Assembly: GCA_038230275.1 (NCBI GenBank)
Contig: JBBRNO010000023.1
Location: 1-64,000, forward strand
Direction: 5' to 3'
Source of the DNA: JANXXV01 sp038230275
Lineage (GTDB): Bacteria > Acidobacteriota > Terriglobia > Bryobacterales > Bryobacteraceae
Length of the DNA: 64,000 nt
Below are positions 1 to 8,009 of the stretch, piece by piece. Within the stretch, counting starts at the first letter, position 1. Each line of letters starts with the position of its first letter. The notes beneath the pieces were generated by a model that worked only from the letters and a program-made list of their open reading frames with translations, did not search any database and was not told the origin of the DNA. A program made the position numbers and the translations under genes.

Positions 1-1
1 C

Positions 2-319
2 GATGGTCTGGTGCGCGATGTTCACAAAATTGAAGAGCTCGGCTTTCCCGTTTTTGCTACCGGAGTTAAGCCGGTAGATTCCATGGGCCGCGGTTGTGTG
101 ACTGCGTATAACGTGCCTGTAGAGTGCGGAGAAGTTCTGGTTCATCCGGGAGATTTTGTCTTCGCTGATTTCGATGGCGTGATTGTGGTGCCCAAGGGGA
201 TGGTGGCTGAGGTGATCGAGTTGGCGACGGAAAAGGTCCGCAGGGAGAATAGCTCCCGCGCTGAGTTAATGCAGGGCGCTTATCTGCGCGACGTGTTTGA
301 GAAGTACGGCGTACTTTAG
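2..319 (+). CDS. RraA-family protein (aldolase/demethylmenaquinone methyltransferase-like), 5'-truncated by window edge
   Basis: The frame is open to the left edge, so the gene starts upstream and only its C-terminal ~105 residues are visible. The first visible residues read DGLVRD, the family's conserved substrate/Mg-binding DGxxRD segment. Further on there is 'GDFVFADFDGVIVVP', the typical RraA C-terminal motif. RraA-fold proteins include 4-hydroxy-4-methyl-2-oxoglutarate aldolases, oxaloacetate decarboxylases and the RNase E inhibitor. In a catabolic locus beside an SDR dehydrogenase and a transporter, an aldolase/decarboxylase role is the better inference. The following DMT gene starts 25 bp downstream, so the two probably share a transcript. 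The GTG at 11 is internal, not the start. Confidence 0.85.
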   Translation, partial: DGLVRDVHKIEELGFPVFATGVKPVDSMGRGCVTAYNVPVECGEVLVHPGDFVFADFDGVIVVPKGMVAEVIELATEKVRRENSSRAELMQGAYLRDVFEKYGVL

Positions 320-343
320 AAAATCCGCGGCTCCGGAGAAGAT

Positions 344-787
344 GTGACACCTGCAATTCTATTGGCGTTCGGGGCCATGTTCGCCTATGTCGTGCTGGGG
401 TTGCTGCACAAGCAGGCCGACCGTGCCGGCTGCCGTCCGAAACAGATCAACATTTTGTTATTCGGCTGGTCGGCCCTTTTTTCAGTGATCCTGTTGCTGG
501 CACGGGGTGAGACGCTTGCGGTGCCGATGAATGTCTGGGCTATCGCGCTGCCAAGCGGCGTCTGCGCGGCGACGGCGATTCTACTGTTCCAGATCGGCGT
601 GCGGGAAGGAAAGATTGCCACAAGCTGGCTGATCATCAATCTGTCGGCGGCCATTCCGATTCTGATTTCGTTGATCCTCTACCGGGAAAAAGTGGGCGCG
701 CGGCAATTACTGGCACTGGTGGCGATGCTTGCCGCACTGATTCTTTTGTGGCTTGAGCGCAAAGAATCGGAAAAGGCAGTGTCATGA
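344..787 (+). CDS. EamA/DMT-type transporter, first half-size subunit
   Basis: This 147-residue, very hydrophobic protein has about five predicted membrane segments (roughly residues 3-21, 37-53, 67-85, 93-110, 120-137). It ends in a short charged tail, and the segment ILYREKVGARQL resembles the end-of-repeat motif of EamA domains. A usual DMT exporter/importer has ten helices in one chain; this is one EamA repeat. The start is GTG with GGAG about 6 bases upstream. It overlaps the next gene by 4 bp (ATGA), so the two half-transporters are probably translated together and form a heterodimer. The substrate is unknown; the neighbouring RraA, SDR and amidohydrolase genes suggest a small catabolite. 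Confidence 0.75.
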   Translation: MTPAILLAFGAMFAYVVLGLLHKQADRAGCRPKQINILLFGWSALFSVILLLARGETLAVPMNVWAIALPSGVCAATAILLFQIGVREGKIATSWLIINLSAAIPILISLILYREKVGARQLLALVAMLAALILLWLERKESEKAVS

Positions 788-1206
788 AGTGGCTGCGGCT
801 CATGTTGGCGGCGATGATCGCCAACGGATTCGCTTTGGTGGGCGCCAAAGTGCTGGCCGAAGCGGGGCTGGCAGCAACGCATCGAGACCACTATCTTTTT
901 GGCTGGTACGCATCGGGCCTGGTTGCCGCTCTGCTCTATTCCGTGCGTAATTTGTCGCGGCCGCAGGGAAAGGAGATTTTCATTGGCGCCGGCATGGCGG
1001 CGATGAGTTTCCTGGGAATGCTTTGCCTGGTGGGTGCGCTCAACGGCGGCGCGCCCGGCTACATCGTCTATCCAATCGCGACTGGGGCGAACGTTCTGTT
1101 TGTCGCGATCGGCGGCGTTGTTTTGTTCAAGGAGCGGCTGGGCCTGTACGGCACGGCAGGCATTCTCTGCGGTCTGCTTTCGGTCGTGATTCTAAGCCTT
1201 CCATGA
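784..1206 (+). CDS. EamA/DMT-type transporter, second half-size subunit
   Basis: The 140-residue protein has four to five hydrophobic helices. The end of the chain (VVLFKERLGLYGTAGILCG) is the characteristic last segment of EamA repeats, in which a helix, a K/R-E pair and 'G...G...' precede the final helix. It is the partner of the preceding half-transporter: the ATG overlaps the previous stop (ATGA), and its own stop overlaps the SDR start by 4 bp. Both halves are intact open frames with no sign of a broken ancestral gene. A two-chain DMT carrier (as in SMR-like or paired DMT systems) is inferred. Confidence 0.72.
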   Translation: MKWLRLMLAAMIANGFALVGAKVLAEAGLAATHRDHYLFGWYASGLVAALLYSVRNLSRPQGKEIFIGAGMAAMSFLGMLCLVGALNGGAPGYIVYPIATGANVLFVAIGGVVLFKERLGLYGTAGILCGLLSVVILSLP

Positions 1207-1976
1207 ACGACTTCAACGGAAAGAGTGTACTGATCACCGGCACTGCGCAGGGAATTGGCCGTGCGATGGCGATTTGTTTCGCCCAAGCCGGCGCGCATGT
1301 AACCGGTCTCGATCTTGATTCCAGATTGAACGGCGACACAGCAGCCCTGGCAGGCGGCCGATTCACCGCGATGGAGGGTGACGTGGCGTCAGCAGCCGAC
1401 GTTACCGCATGTGTTGAACGATGCGTTGAACGATGTGGACCGGTGGACATACTGGTCAACAATGCGGCAACGGTTGCCGGAGATGGCCTGCTGCACGAGG
1501 TTACCGAGCAGGCCTGGGATCGGGTGTCGAGCGTTTGCCTAAAGAGTATTTTCCTCTGTACCAAGGCTGTACTGCCCGCAATGATGTCTCGCCGCAGTGG
1601 AGTCATCATCTCGCTCAGCTCTGTCAACGCGCTAACTGGTTTGCACCTGGCGGCATACACCGCGGCGAAGGGCGGCGTGCTGGCATTGACACGGCTGCTG
1701 GCCCAGCAATACGGCGGCTACGGCATCCGCGCCAACGCGATCTGTCCGGGAACTATCCTGACTGAAACATCGCGCGTGGCGTACGAGGCCGCGCCCAAAC
1801 TTAGCGGCGAATTACGTGCGATGTACCCCGCCGGCGAATTCGGTGTGCCTGAAGACATCGCCGATTGCGCCTTGTGGCTTGCGGGCGACAGCTCACGCTT
1901 TGTAAATGGCGCGGCTATTGTGGTTGACGGTGGGATGTCCGCGGTGCACCGCGTGCCGTCGGTGCTGCGGCAGTAG
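1203..1976 (+). CDS. Short-chain dehydrogenase/reductase (classical SDR)
   Basis: The 257-residue protein is of normal size for classical SDRs. Visible motifs are the nucleotide-binding TGTAQGIG near residue 13, NNAA near residue 85, and the catalytic triad S (IISLSS), Y and K (YTAAK). A C-terminal 'NGAAIVVDGG' is typical of FabG/sugar-acid dehydrogenase relatives. An acidic residue at the end of beta-2 (GLDLDS) suggests NAD rather than NADP. The start is ATG at 1203, overlapping the transporter stop; a longer open frame upstream only reads through that gene. It converges with the threonine-synthase-like gene 2 bp beyond its stop. It likely oxidises a hydroxy-acid or polyol in the same pathway as the RraA protein; the substrate is unknown. 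Confidence 0.85.
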   Translation: MNDFNGKSVLITGTAQGIGRAMAICFAQAGAHVTGLDLDSRLNGDTAALAGGRFTAMEGDVASAADVTACVERCVERCGPVDILVNNAATVAGDGLLHEVTEQAWDRVSSVCLKSIFLCTKAVLPAMMSRRSGVIISLSSVNALTGLHLAAYTAAKGGVLALTRLLAQQYGGYGIRANAICPGTILTETSRVAYEAAPKLSGELRAMYPAGEFGVPEDIADCALWLAGDSSRFVNGAAIVVDGGMSAVHRVPSVLRQ

Positions 1977-1978
1977 GG

Positions 1979-3193
1979 TCACACTGGAATCAGATCGTCA
2001 ATTCGCTCAAAATCATCAGGCAGTGCGGCGGGCATCACGAATCCCCTGGTAAGATTCTGCGGCCACTTGATGGCCGCTCCTGTTCCAATCGCTACCCAGA
2101 TTTCGCCCGGTACCGCTTCGGCCGCGATGGTTCGGGCGCAGGCAACAGAAGCTGCCGATGCGGGTTCCAGGGCAAAGCCTTCGCGCCCCAGATCACTGAC
2201 CGCGGCCAACATCTGTTCATCGGAAACGGCAATCGCCGTACCCTGGGATTGGTAGAGTGCGCCAAGAGTCAATTCACCGCCAATCTTCTCCGCGATGGAC
2301 AGCGCCACTGTGGAAACAGATGGCAGCGCTGTCAGCTTCGAAGCACAACTCCGCACCGCACGCACGTAAACATTGGCGCCTTCGGCCTGGCAGGCGATCA
2401 TCTTCGGACGGGAGCGGGCGATGCCCAACCGGAACAGTTCATCGAACCCTTTCCAGATTCCATACAACCCGTCGCCACTGCCGGCGGGCGCAAAAATCCG
2501 GTCGGGAACGCGGTCTCCTAGCTGTTCGAAGATCTCGAATGCAATCGTTTTAAAGCCTTCCACGCCGTACGGGTTGGCGAAGCCGTCCCTGGGACACACA
2601 ACGGTAGCGGGAAACCATCCGCCGCGAGCCACCAATTGGCGAACTAACAAGTTCTGTTCGCCACCACGGAAAACGCGGGCGCCGTAGTGCCGCATCAACG
2701 CGAGTTGGAGTTCCGGCGCTCCGGAATTGCAGAATATTGTACAGGCGAGCCCAGCCGCGCTGGAATACGCTGCTACCGAATTGCCGAGGTTGCCAGTGCT
2801 GATGGCAACGGTCTGTGAGAAGCCCAGGAAGCGCGCCATGGTGGCCGAGACGCTGGCGGCGCGGTCCTTGTACGACCAGGTCGGATTCATCGTTTCGTTC
2901 TTTAGATAGAGTTCCGCGGGGCTTTCCCAATTGTGGATCCGGCGCAGTGGAGTGCTTCCTTCAGAGAGTGAAACGATTTGCGACTCTGGCACCGGGGGCA
3001 GCAGACCCCGCCATCGCCAGATGCCCGGACGGGCGGGGTCGCGAAGGCGTTCTGGCGTTGTTGAATAACGCATGACCAAAGCGGCAGTTCGTCCCAAATC
3101 GCGACAGGCTGGGCATCCGTGAAATTGGGGGCCGATTGGATAGGCGGCGGCGCACGTAGCGCATTCCAAATAGGCTTCAGGTGTAGTTGGCAA
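1979..3193 (-). CDS. Threonine synthase-like PLP-dependent enzyme
   Basis: The 404-residue protein is a fold-type II PLP enzyme. It begins with a small zinc-ribbon-like region (CATC...CPAC, residues 12-33), as in many archaeal/bacterial ThrC proteins. SYKDRAA carries the PLP lysine, and STGNLGNSV and the glycine-rich PAGSGDGLYG contribute phosphate binding. The start is TTG at 3193, overlapping the deacylase stop by 17 bp; GGGGAG precedes it with good spacing and no ATG lies before the zinc ribbon. It is the last gene of a - strand catabolic operon, so it more probably acts as a lyase/dehydratase or ammonia-releasing enzyme on a hydroxyamino acid than in threonine synthesis. That role is inference. 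Confidence 0.8.
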   Translation of the reverse strand: MPTTPEAYLECATCAAAYPIGPQFHGCPACRDLGRTAALVMRYSTTPERLRDPARPGIWRWRGLLPPVPESQIVSLSEGSTPLRRIHNWESPAELYLKNETMNPTWSYKDRAASVSATMARFLGFSQTVAISTGNLGNSVAAYSSAAGLACTIFCNSGAPELQLALMRHYGARVFRGGEQNLLVRQLVARGGWFPATVVCPRDGFANPYGVEGFKTIAFEIFEQLGDRVPDRIFAPAGSGDGLYGIWKGFDELFRLGIARSRPKMIACQAEGANVYVRAVRSCASKLTALPSVSTVALSIAEKIGGELTLGALYQSQGTAIAVSDEQMLAAVSDLGREGFALEPASAASVACARTIAAEAVPGEIWVAIGTGAAIKWPQNLTRGFVMPAALPDDFERIDDLIPV

Positions 3194-4067
3194 TCAGGAC
3201 TCCCCAGTTGTCAGGACGAATATAGGCTTTGGAACGGATCGCAAGCACGGATCCGCCGGTGCTTGGCGCGTGGAACGATTGCAGCGTGTTGCCCCGCGGG
3301 TGACGGATTTCGGCCAGCAACTGACCCGGCGCGACGGTTTCGCCAACGGCACAGTGGGCGACAAACAGACCGGCCGTTGCGGACATCAGCCAGTCGCCCG
3401 CACAGGCGCGCCCATCGGCCGGTAACAGAAACTCTGCCGGCAACAACTTCCAATAAGCAAGGCAGGATAGAATTCCGCGCACGTAAGCGTCACTGCCTTG
3501 AGGCGACAGTTGCCCCGCGCCCAAATATTCGCAGCCCACCACGGCGCGCCCGCGCTTCCACAGCTCGCAAGACAGCACCCCTGCTGTCGCCGGCATTTGC
3601 CACAGCGTGGGCAATCCGAAATGGCGGGCGGCTGCATAAGAGGTGTTCGAATCTTCCGTTTCGCCATAGAAGCCGCAGAGTGGAAGAAACAGATATTCGA
3701 CGCCGCCGCTGTGAAGATCGATCAGGTAGTCAGCCTGGTTCGCCAAGTCAAAGAGAGCCGCGGCCAGACGTTCGGTGGGTGAGCCGTCTGCCCTTCCTGG
3801 AAACGTCCGGGCGAGGTTCAAGCCATCGTCTGGTGAGGTCCGTTGCGATGCGCGCCAAGCCAGGGGATTCGCTACTGGAATGGCCGCCACCGACCCTGCC
3901 AGCGGTAGGGAGGTGAGTTTCTCGACTACATTTGCCACTGCTGCCGGGCCCTCGTACTCATCGCCGTGAATTCCGGCTGTGATCAGCGCAAAAGGCCCGG
4001 GCTTACTACCCCGCCGGAAATAGACATCGACTCCGGGAACAAGCTCCGACCACCCTTCAATCAGCAA
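3177..4067 (-). CDS. Succinylglutamate desuccinylase/aspartoacylase-family deacylase (M14-like)
   Basis: The zinc carboxypeptidase-like deacylase has AGIHGDEYEG (Zn ligands H and E) near residue 35 and DLHSGG (third Zn ligand) near residue 115. A C-terminal beta-barrel of AstE/AspA type follows (AGLFVAHCAVGETVAPGQLL). The long open frame extends to 4232, but its first ~55 residues are the shadow of the overlapping oxidoreductase. The TTG at 4067 lies 11 bp inside the upstream gene's end and has TGAGG 6 bases before it, giving a 296-residue protein of the usual length. Family members cleave N-acyl groups from amino acids or related amines. In this operon it may deacylate an imported N-acyl compound, the product then going to the PLP enzyme. 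Confidence 0.8.
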   Translation of the reverse strand: MLIEGWSELVPGVDVYFRRGSKPGPFALITAGIHGDEYEGPAAVANVVEKLTSLPLAGSVAAIPVANPLAWRASQRTSPDDGLNLARTFPGRADGSPTERLAAALFDLANQADYLIDLHSGGVEYLFLPLCGFYGETEDSNTSYAAARHFGLPTLWQMPATAGVLSCELWKRGRAVVGCEYLGAGQLSPQGSDAYVRGILSCLAYWKLLPAEFLLPADGRACAGDWLMSATAGLFVAHCAVGETVAPGQLLAEIRHPRGNTLQSFHAPSTGGSVLAIRSKAYIRPDNWGVLIANYT

Positions 4068-5034
4068 GGTGAACCTCAGTGCCCGATCGCAACGACCGGA
4101 GCGCGGCCAGGGCCACCCGTTCGGTAAGCAGCGCATCTTCCGGCGGCGCAAGCACCGGCGCTCCCTCTTCCACCGAGCGCAGGAAGTATTCGAACTGCAA
4201 CTTGAGACACCCGGCGTACTCTGGCGCGCCAAGAATCACGGTGTCAATCGCGCGGTATCCGTCTTTAGTTCGAATCGCCGACGGCCGGTCCGTGAGATCG
4301 ATCTCAAAGTAGCCGTCGCTTCCCTGGATCGTCATCCGCGACCGCGCGCATTGGTTTAGTGGAAATCCACCGTCCTGCATCCAGGCAATGTGATCCACCG
4401 CCATGGATCCGTCTGCAAACGTGAGTACTGTCGTGATGGAATCCGGGCTCACCGATTCGCGGTACACCTGCGTCCCGCGCGCCAGGACTGTAATCGGCGC
4501 GGCCTGTTTCAACCACAAGATCAGGTCGAAATTATGGACGGCTGTGTCTAACACACCTAGCTCCCATGCCGGATTCGACAACCCATAGGGAGCGACCCGT
4601 GAGGTGTGGATGGCCCGCAACTCACCGAGCGTGCCGGAGAGAACCGCACGCCGCGCTTCCAGGTAATTTACGTTGAAACGCTCGCAGAAGCCCACCTGCA
4701 CTACCTGATTGGGATGCCGCTTCGCTGCGCTGGTGATGCGCTTGGCGTCCGCGAGGGTCCCTGCGAGCGGCTTCTCCACAAACACGTGCTTGCCCGCCGC
4801 CAACGCACGCTCCGTCAGTTCGGCATGCGTATCACTGGGAGTCGCGATCACCACGGCAGTGGCCGCCGGATCCTGAAGGAGTGCTTCCAGCGAAGGATAG
4901 ACCAACACGCCGGGGGCCTTGGATGGCGGGCTAACGTCAAACACTCCGGTTACGCGGCAACCTCGAAGCGATCGCAGGTTATCCAAATGGACACGGCCGA
5001 TATTTCCTAATCCAATGATAGAGAGAGAGGTCAT
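4057..5034 (-). CDS. Gfo/Idh/MocA-family oxidoreductase
   Basis: The 325-residue NAD(P)-dependent oxidoreductase has a Rossmann motif SIIGLGNIGRVHLDNL at the very N-terminus. EKPL (residues ~90-95) carries the conserved lysine, and HNFDLILWL provides the family's conserved histidine/aspartate segment. The ATG at 5034 overlaps the upstream MBL gene stop (ATGA), and the protein begins directly at beta-1, which settles the start. Family members oxidise sugars, inositols, amino-sugars or N-substituted amino acids. It sits between an MBL hydrolase and a deacylase in a tightly overlapping operon, so a role in the same degradation route is likely; the substrate cannot be read from sequence. Confidence 0.87.
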   Translation of the reverse strand: MTSLSIIGLGNIGRVHLDNLRSLRGCRVTGVFDVSPPSKAPGVLVYPSLEALLQDPAATAVVIATPSDTHAELTERALAAGKHVFVEKPLAGTLADAKRITSAAKRHPNQVVQVGFCERFNVNYLEARRAVLSGTLGELRAIHTSRVAPYGLSNPAWELGVLDTAVHNFDLILWLKQAAPITVLARGTQVYRESVSPDSITTVLTFADGSMAVDHIAWMQDGGFPLNQCARSRMTIQGSDGYFEIDLTDRPSAIRTKDGYRAIDTVILGAPEYAGCLKLQFEYFLRSVEEGAPVLAPPEDALLTERVALAALRSLRSGTEVHLAD

Positions 5035-5768
5035 AAACTCTGGGGCAGCAGCAAACGATTGATAAAGCCCATCGCGTCGCGGAAGTGGCGCGTCGCCCCG
5101 GTCAGTGACCAAAGCCCGTGGCCCGGAAACATCATCTCAAACTCCAGTTTCGCCAGCATGCGGATGCTTGCACAGTATTTCGGGACGTCACAGTCATGCG
5201 TGTCCTGCAGCGAAATTCTGCCGCCGTGAAAAATCGTGTCGCCGGGAAACAGCATAGTGCGATGTGGTTGCTGCACTAGAAAACAGATCATGTCGCGGGA
5301 GTGGCCGGGCGCCGCGATCGGCAGGATCTTCGTGTCGCCGAGTTCGAAGGGCGTGTCAGGCTGAAACATGTTACTGACGGGGCAGGCAGTGAAATTTAAG
5401 CCAGGGGGATAGACTCCAGCACGCTTCGCCGCGGCCAGTGAGATCGCCTCTTCGTCACCAGCTATGAGCACCGGAGCAGTCAACGGTCCAGCCCATACCT
5501 CAAGCCCGAGAGCCTCTCGCAGAGCAGCGGCGCCACCCGAGTGATCCAGGTGATAGTGCGTCAGCATTAGCCGGCGCACACGGTCCAACGGAATGCCGTC
5601 CGATTTCAGCACATCGATAATCCGCTCTGTCTCGACACCCGCACCGGAATCGATCAGTACATATTCGTCGCCGCACTGGAGCGCGTAGGCATTGCAATCC
5701 AGCGGGTGCGTGAGCGACACACCCAGGTTCCCCGATGCGATGAGAAAAATTCCGCTGGCGATTTGCAT
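5031..5768 (-). CDS. MBL-fold metallohydrolase
   Basis: The 245-residue protein has the canonical metallo-beta-lactamase motif THYHLDHSGG near residue 70. A later PGHSRDMICF, GDTIFHGG and PGHG supply the remaining metal ligands, suggesting a dinuclear site. The N-terminus starts directly with the first beta-strand, and no signal peptide is seen, so a cytoplasmic glyoxalase II- or lactonase-like hydrolase is likely. The gene begins 4 bp after the creatininase gene and overlaps the oxidoreductase by 4 bp. Confidence 0.85.
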   Translation of the reverse strand: MQIASGIFLIASGNLGVSLTHPLDCNAYALQCGDEYVLIDSGAGVETERIIDVLKSDGIPLDRVRRLMLTHYHLDHSGGAAALREALGLEVWAGPLTAPVLIAGDEEAISLAAAKRAGVYPPGLNFTACPVSNMFQPDTPFELGDTKILPIAAPGHSRDMICFLVQQPHRTMLFPGDTIFHGGRISLQDTHDCDVPKYCASIRMLAKLEFEMMFPGHGLWSLTGATRHFRDAMGFINRLLLPQSL

Positions 5769-5772
5769 TCGC

Positions 5773-6588
5773 CTAAAGATTCGGATTCTGGTAGTTGTAA
5801 TCGCGATCCGGCTGGACCTTCATGTCGCGGAAGATCCGGCAAAAACGAACCAGATTCGCGATAGAGCACTCGCTAAACGCTGCACCCTTTTCCGGTGTTG
5901 CCAGATTCGGGTCGCCTTCCACGCCACTCTCGGATATGCAGCTCCAGCGGTCCACGAAGTGAACCGGGCCAGACCCGAACAGGTCGTCATAGATGAACTC
6001 GTTGCGGGACGATGGCGCTTCCCGCCCACCGATTTTATCGAGTTCCACCAGCTCTGGACGGATGTGCATGTACATCGCAGTTTCGAATTCACAGGCATGC
6101 GCCATCCCGCCAGGAAACGCCGACTCGCGCAACCGATCGACTTCCGCTTTGGCCAGCCACCAGTGGGCGGCCGCGGCACAGAAGGCTTTCGTGTTGTTGA
6201 CCACCCGGCGCGCCACAAGGTTGCACAGCATCTGGTTGCTGCCATGTCCATTGATGAGCACAATGCGGTCGAAGCCCTGCCGCACAAACGAATGCGCCAC
6301 ATCGTAAACGAAATCCATGAACACCGTTTCGCGAATGGAAATGGTGCCGGGGAAACCCATGTTGTGCTCGTTGAAGCCGTAGTGGATCATCGGCGCCGTC
6401 AGAATCAGGCCCTCCGACCGCCGTGCCGCTTCCTCCGTCACATGCTCCACCAGAACATTATCCACATCAATCGGTAAATGATAGCCGTGCTGTTCAATAG
6501 CAGCGATGGGTATCACGATCACAGCGCCTTGTTCGGCGCGTTGCTTCGATTCCGGCCAAGTCAGTGTTCGATAGAGATGTTTGATCAT
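5773..6588 (-). CDS. Creatininase-family amidohydrolase
   Basis: The 271-residue protein shows the family's metal-binding segments: IEQHGYHLPIDVD near residue 31, LINGHGSNQ near residue 118, and GMAHACEFETAMY near residue 162 (the catalytic/ligand glutamate). Family members open cyclic amides (creatinine) or hydrolyse formamides in riboflavin/F420 and mycofactocin pathways. The ATG overlaps the end of the upstream Tat-secreted gene (4 bp). With a deacylase and a PLP enzyme nearby, hydrolysis of a lactam or amide of an amino compound is plausible. Confidence 0.85.
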   Translation of the reverse strand: MIKHLYRTLTWPESKQRAEQGAVIVIPIAAIEQHGYHLPIDVDNVLVEHVTEEAARRSEGLILTAPMIHYGFNEHNMGFPGTISIRETVFMDFVYDVAHSFVRQGFDRIVLINGHGSNQMLCNLVARRVVNNTKAFCAAAAHWWLAKAEVDRLRESAFPGGMAHACEFETAMYMHIRPELVELDKIGGREAPSSRNEFIYDDLFGSGPVHFVDRWSCISESGVEGDPNLATPEKGAAFSECSIANLVRFCRIFRDMKVQPDRDYNYQNPNL

Positions 6589-7958
6589 GCAAGAATGTCC
6601 TTCTGTACGTTGTCGATTGCGCGCAGAATGAAAGCGAGGCGCCGCTTCTCAGGAATCTCCGGCTGTAGTTTGGCGAATTGAAGGCGCACCTGCTTCAGGC
6701 TGGTGGAGTACTCTGCGCGCTGGGCCGTGGTCAATCGCTTGGTGAGATAGACGGGCGGTCCCGGGGCGCTCGAAACCAGCGGCTCCATGGAAATCGTCCC
6801 GCAGAAATTGGCCGGTATGAATTTCATGTAAGCGTCTTCGGCTGCCAGAAAGGCTTCGCTCAATCCGTCGCGCAGCGAAGGCTTGGTCACACGGTAAATC
6901 TGCTCCACACTGGCATCCAGATGCTTGCGCCACGGCGTCGCCGGATCGGCCAGCATCTTGCCGACTACCCAGGTGGAAATCTCGCCGCCCGGGTTCGCCA
7001 GAATGTGATAAAACCATTCGCACGCCCGGCCGCCGTCAGCGTAAAGTGAAGCCAGGTGCGTGCCCGCGCCACGAACCGTCGGTAGAAACCAGCGGTCGCG
7101 CGGCCAGTGCTGCGGCGGCTCCACTTGCGGACCACCCAGCGTGCCGAACGCGCATTGTAAGGCGGAGATGAGCTTCGGCCGTAAACCTGGATCGCGCTGC
7201 CGCGAAGAGTCGCGCACGTCAATCAGGTAGTCGATGTGCTTGCTGAGTTCCACCAGGTGGGGCAGGCTGGCCGCGTCTTCAAATCGCATTCCCCACCCGC
7301 TAACCGCAACCGCTTTGCCCGGCCAGCGCGAATGGATGTACTTCGCGCAACGGACGTTTAACATGACGTGATATTCGGTTTCCGAATAGCGCTTGCACTT
7401 GTCGCAGGTGCATCTTCCCTGGTCGGCGGACTGCATACTAACGCCGTCAATTGGGAAGCGCGTGAACACGTAATCAATTACCTTGCGCATCCATTCCCAC
7501 GATTCGTCTTCGCTGCCGCACATGGTGTTCTTATTCGCAGTCTTGCGAAGATGCGGGTTCGCCTTCAGAATATCGTCGAAGCCCCATGAGTAAACGCCCA
7601 GGCCGGAGATTACACGGATTCCTTTGGCGCGCGCATCCGCAATCAACTTCTGCACCAGCTTTCCGCGCTCTGCCGGCACCGCGCCGGCAATGTCCACCGG
7701 CCACGCACGGGAAACATAGAGGCCCCAAATGCAGAGGTCCTCAATGCCCAACTGCTTCATCACGCCGAACGTATCCCGATAATCCTTGAGTAATGGCTCA
7801 TCCAGGCGCATTGACGGCCAATCAGCGTGGGTGTCGGCGAACGTCGCCAAGTCAGTGATCCAGCCGAGATACCCGCGGTAGCGGAATCCGGACTGATTGG
7901 CAGCCGCGGCGGGAAGTGCGGCACTGGCGGCGGTAGCGATAAATTCACGTCGATTCAT
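6585..7958 (-). CDS. Tat-secreted glycoside-hydrolase-like (TIM-barrel) protein
   Basis: The 457-residue protein starts with a twin-arginine signal (MNRREFIATAASAALPAAAA). The body resembles the (beta/alpha)8 proteins related to GH20/alpha-glucuronidase accessory families, with segments such as GVYSWGFDDI, FPIDGVSMQSADQGRC and a CTCDKC cysteine cluster (~residue 185) typical of DUF4838-like proteins. No exact family can be assigned from sequence alone. It probably acts in the periplasm on a glycan or glycoside captured by the receptor encoded just upstream. No purine-rich ribosome site precedes the ATG; the leader there is pyrimidine-rich and carries a hairpin. Confidence 0.65.
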   Translation of the reverse strand: MNRREFIATAASAALPAAAANQSGFRYRGYLGWITDLATFADTHADWPSMRLDEPLLKDYRDTFGVMKQLGIEDLCIWGLYVSRAWPVDIAGAVPAERGKLVQKLIADARAKGIRVISGLGVYSWGFDDILKANPHLRKTANKNTMCGSEDESWEWMRKVIDYVFTRFPIDGVSMQSADQGRCTCDKCKRYSETEYHVMLNVRCAKYIHSRWPGKAVAVSGWGMRFEDAASLPHLVELSKHIDYLIDVRDSSRQRDPGLRPKLISALQCAFGTLGGPQVEPPQHWPRDRWFLPTVRGAGTHLASLYADGGRACEWFYHILANPGGEISTWVVGKMLADPATPWRKHLDASVEQIYRVTKPSLRDGLSEAFLAAEDAYMKFIPANFCGTISMEPLVSSAPGPPVYLTKRLTTAQRAEYSTSLKQVRLQFAKLQPEIPEKRRLAFILRAIDNVQKDILA

Positions 7959-7970
7959 GATAGGAAGGAG

Positions 7971-7998
7971 GGCCGGCCCACGGAATGCGGGACCGGCC
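7971..7998 (-). terminator. GC-rich hairpin between receptor gene and downstream operon
   Basis: GGCCGGCCC (7971-7979) pairs with GGGACCGGCC (7989-7998, one bulged A) around a 9-nt loop. It lies in the 51-bp gap after the receptor stop. There is no U-tract in either direction, so it is more likely a processing/attenuation or 3'-stabilising hairpin that lowers expression of the enzymes relative to the receptor than a full terminator. Confidence 0.4.
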
Positions 7999-8009
7999 TT
8001 GTAGTTTAT

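Noticed and set aside
66..356. Reverse-strand open frame over the RraA-family gene
   Set aside because: Arg/Ser/Pro-rich shadow of a conserved forward gene, with no ribosome site or family similarity.
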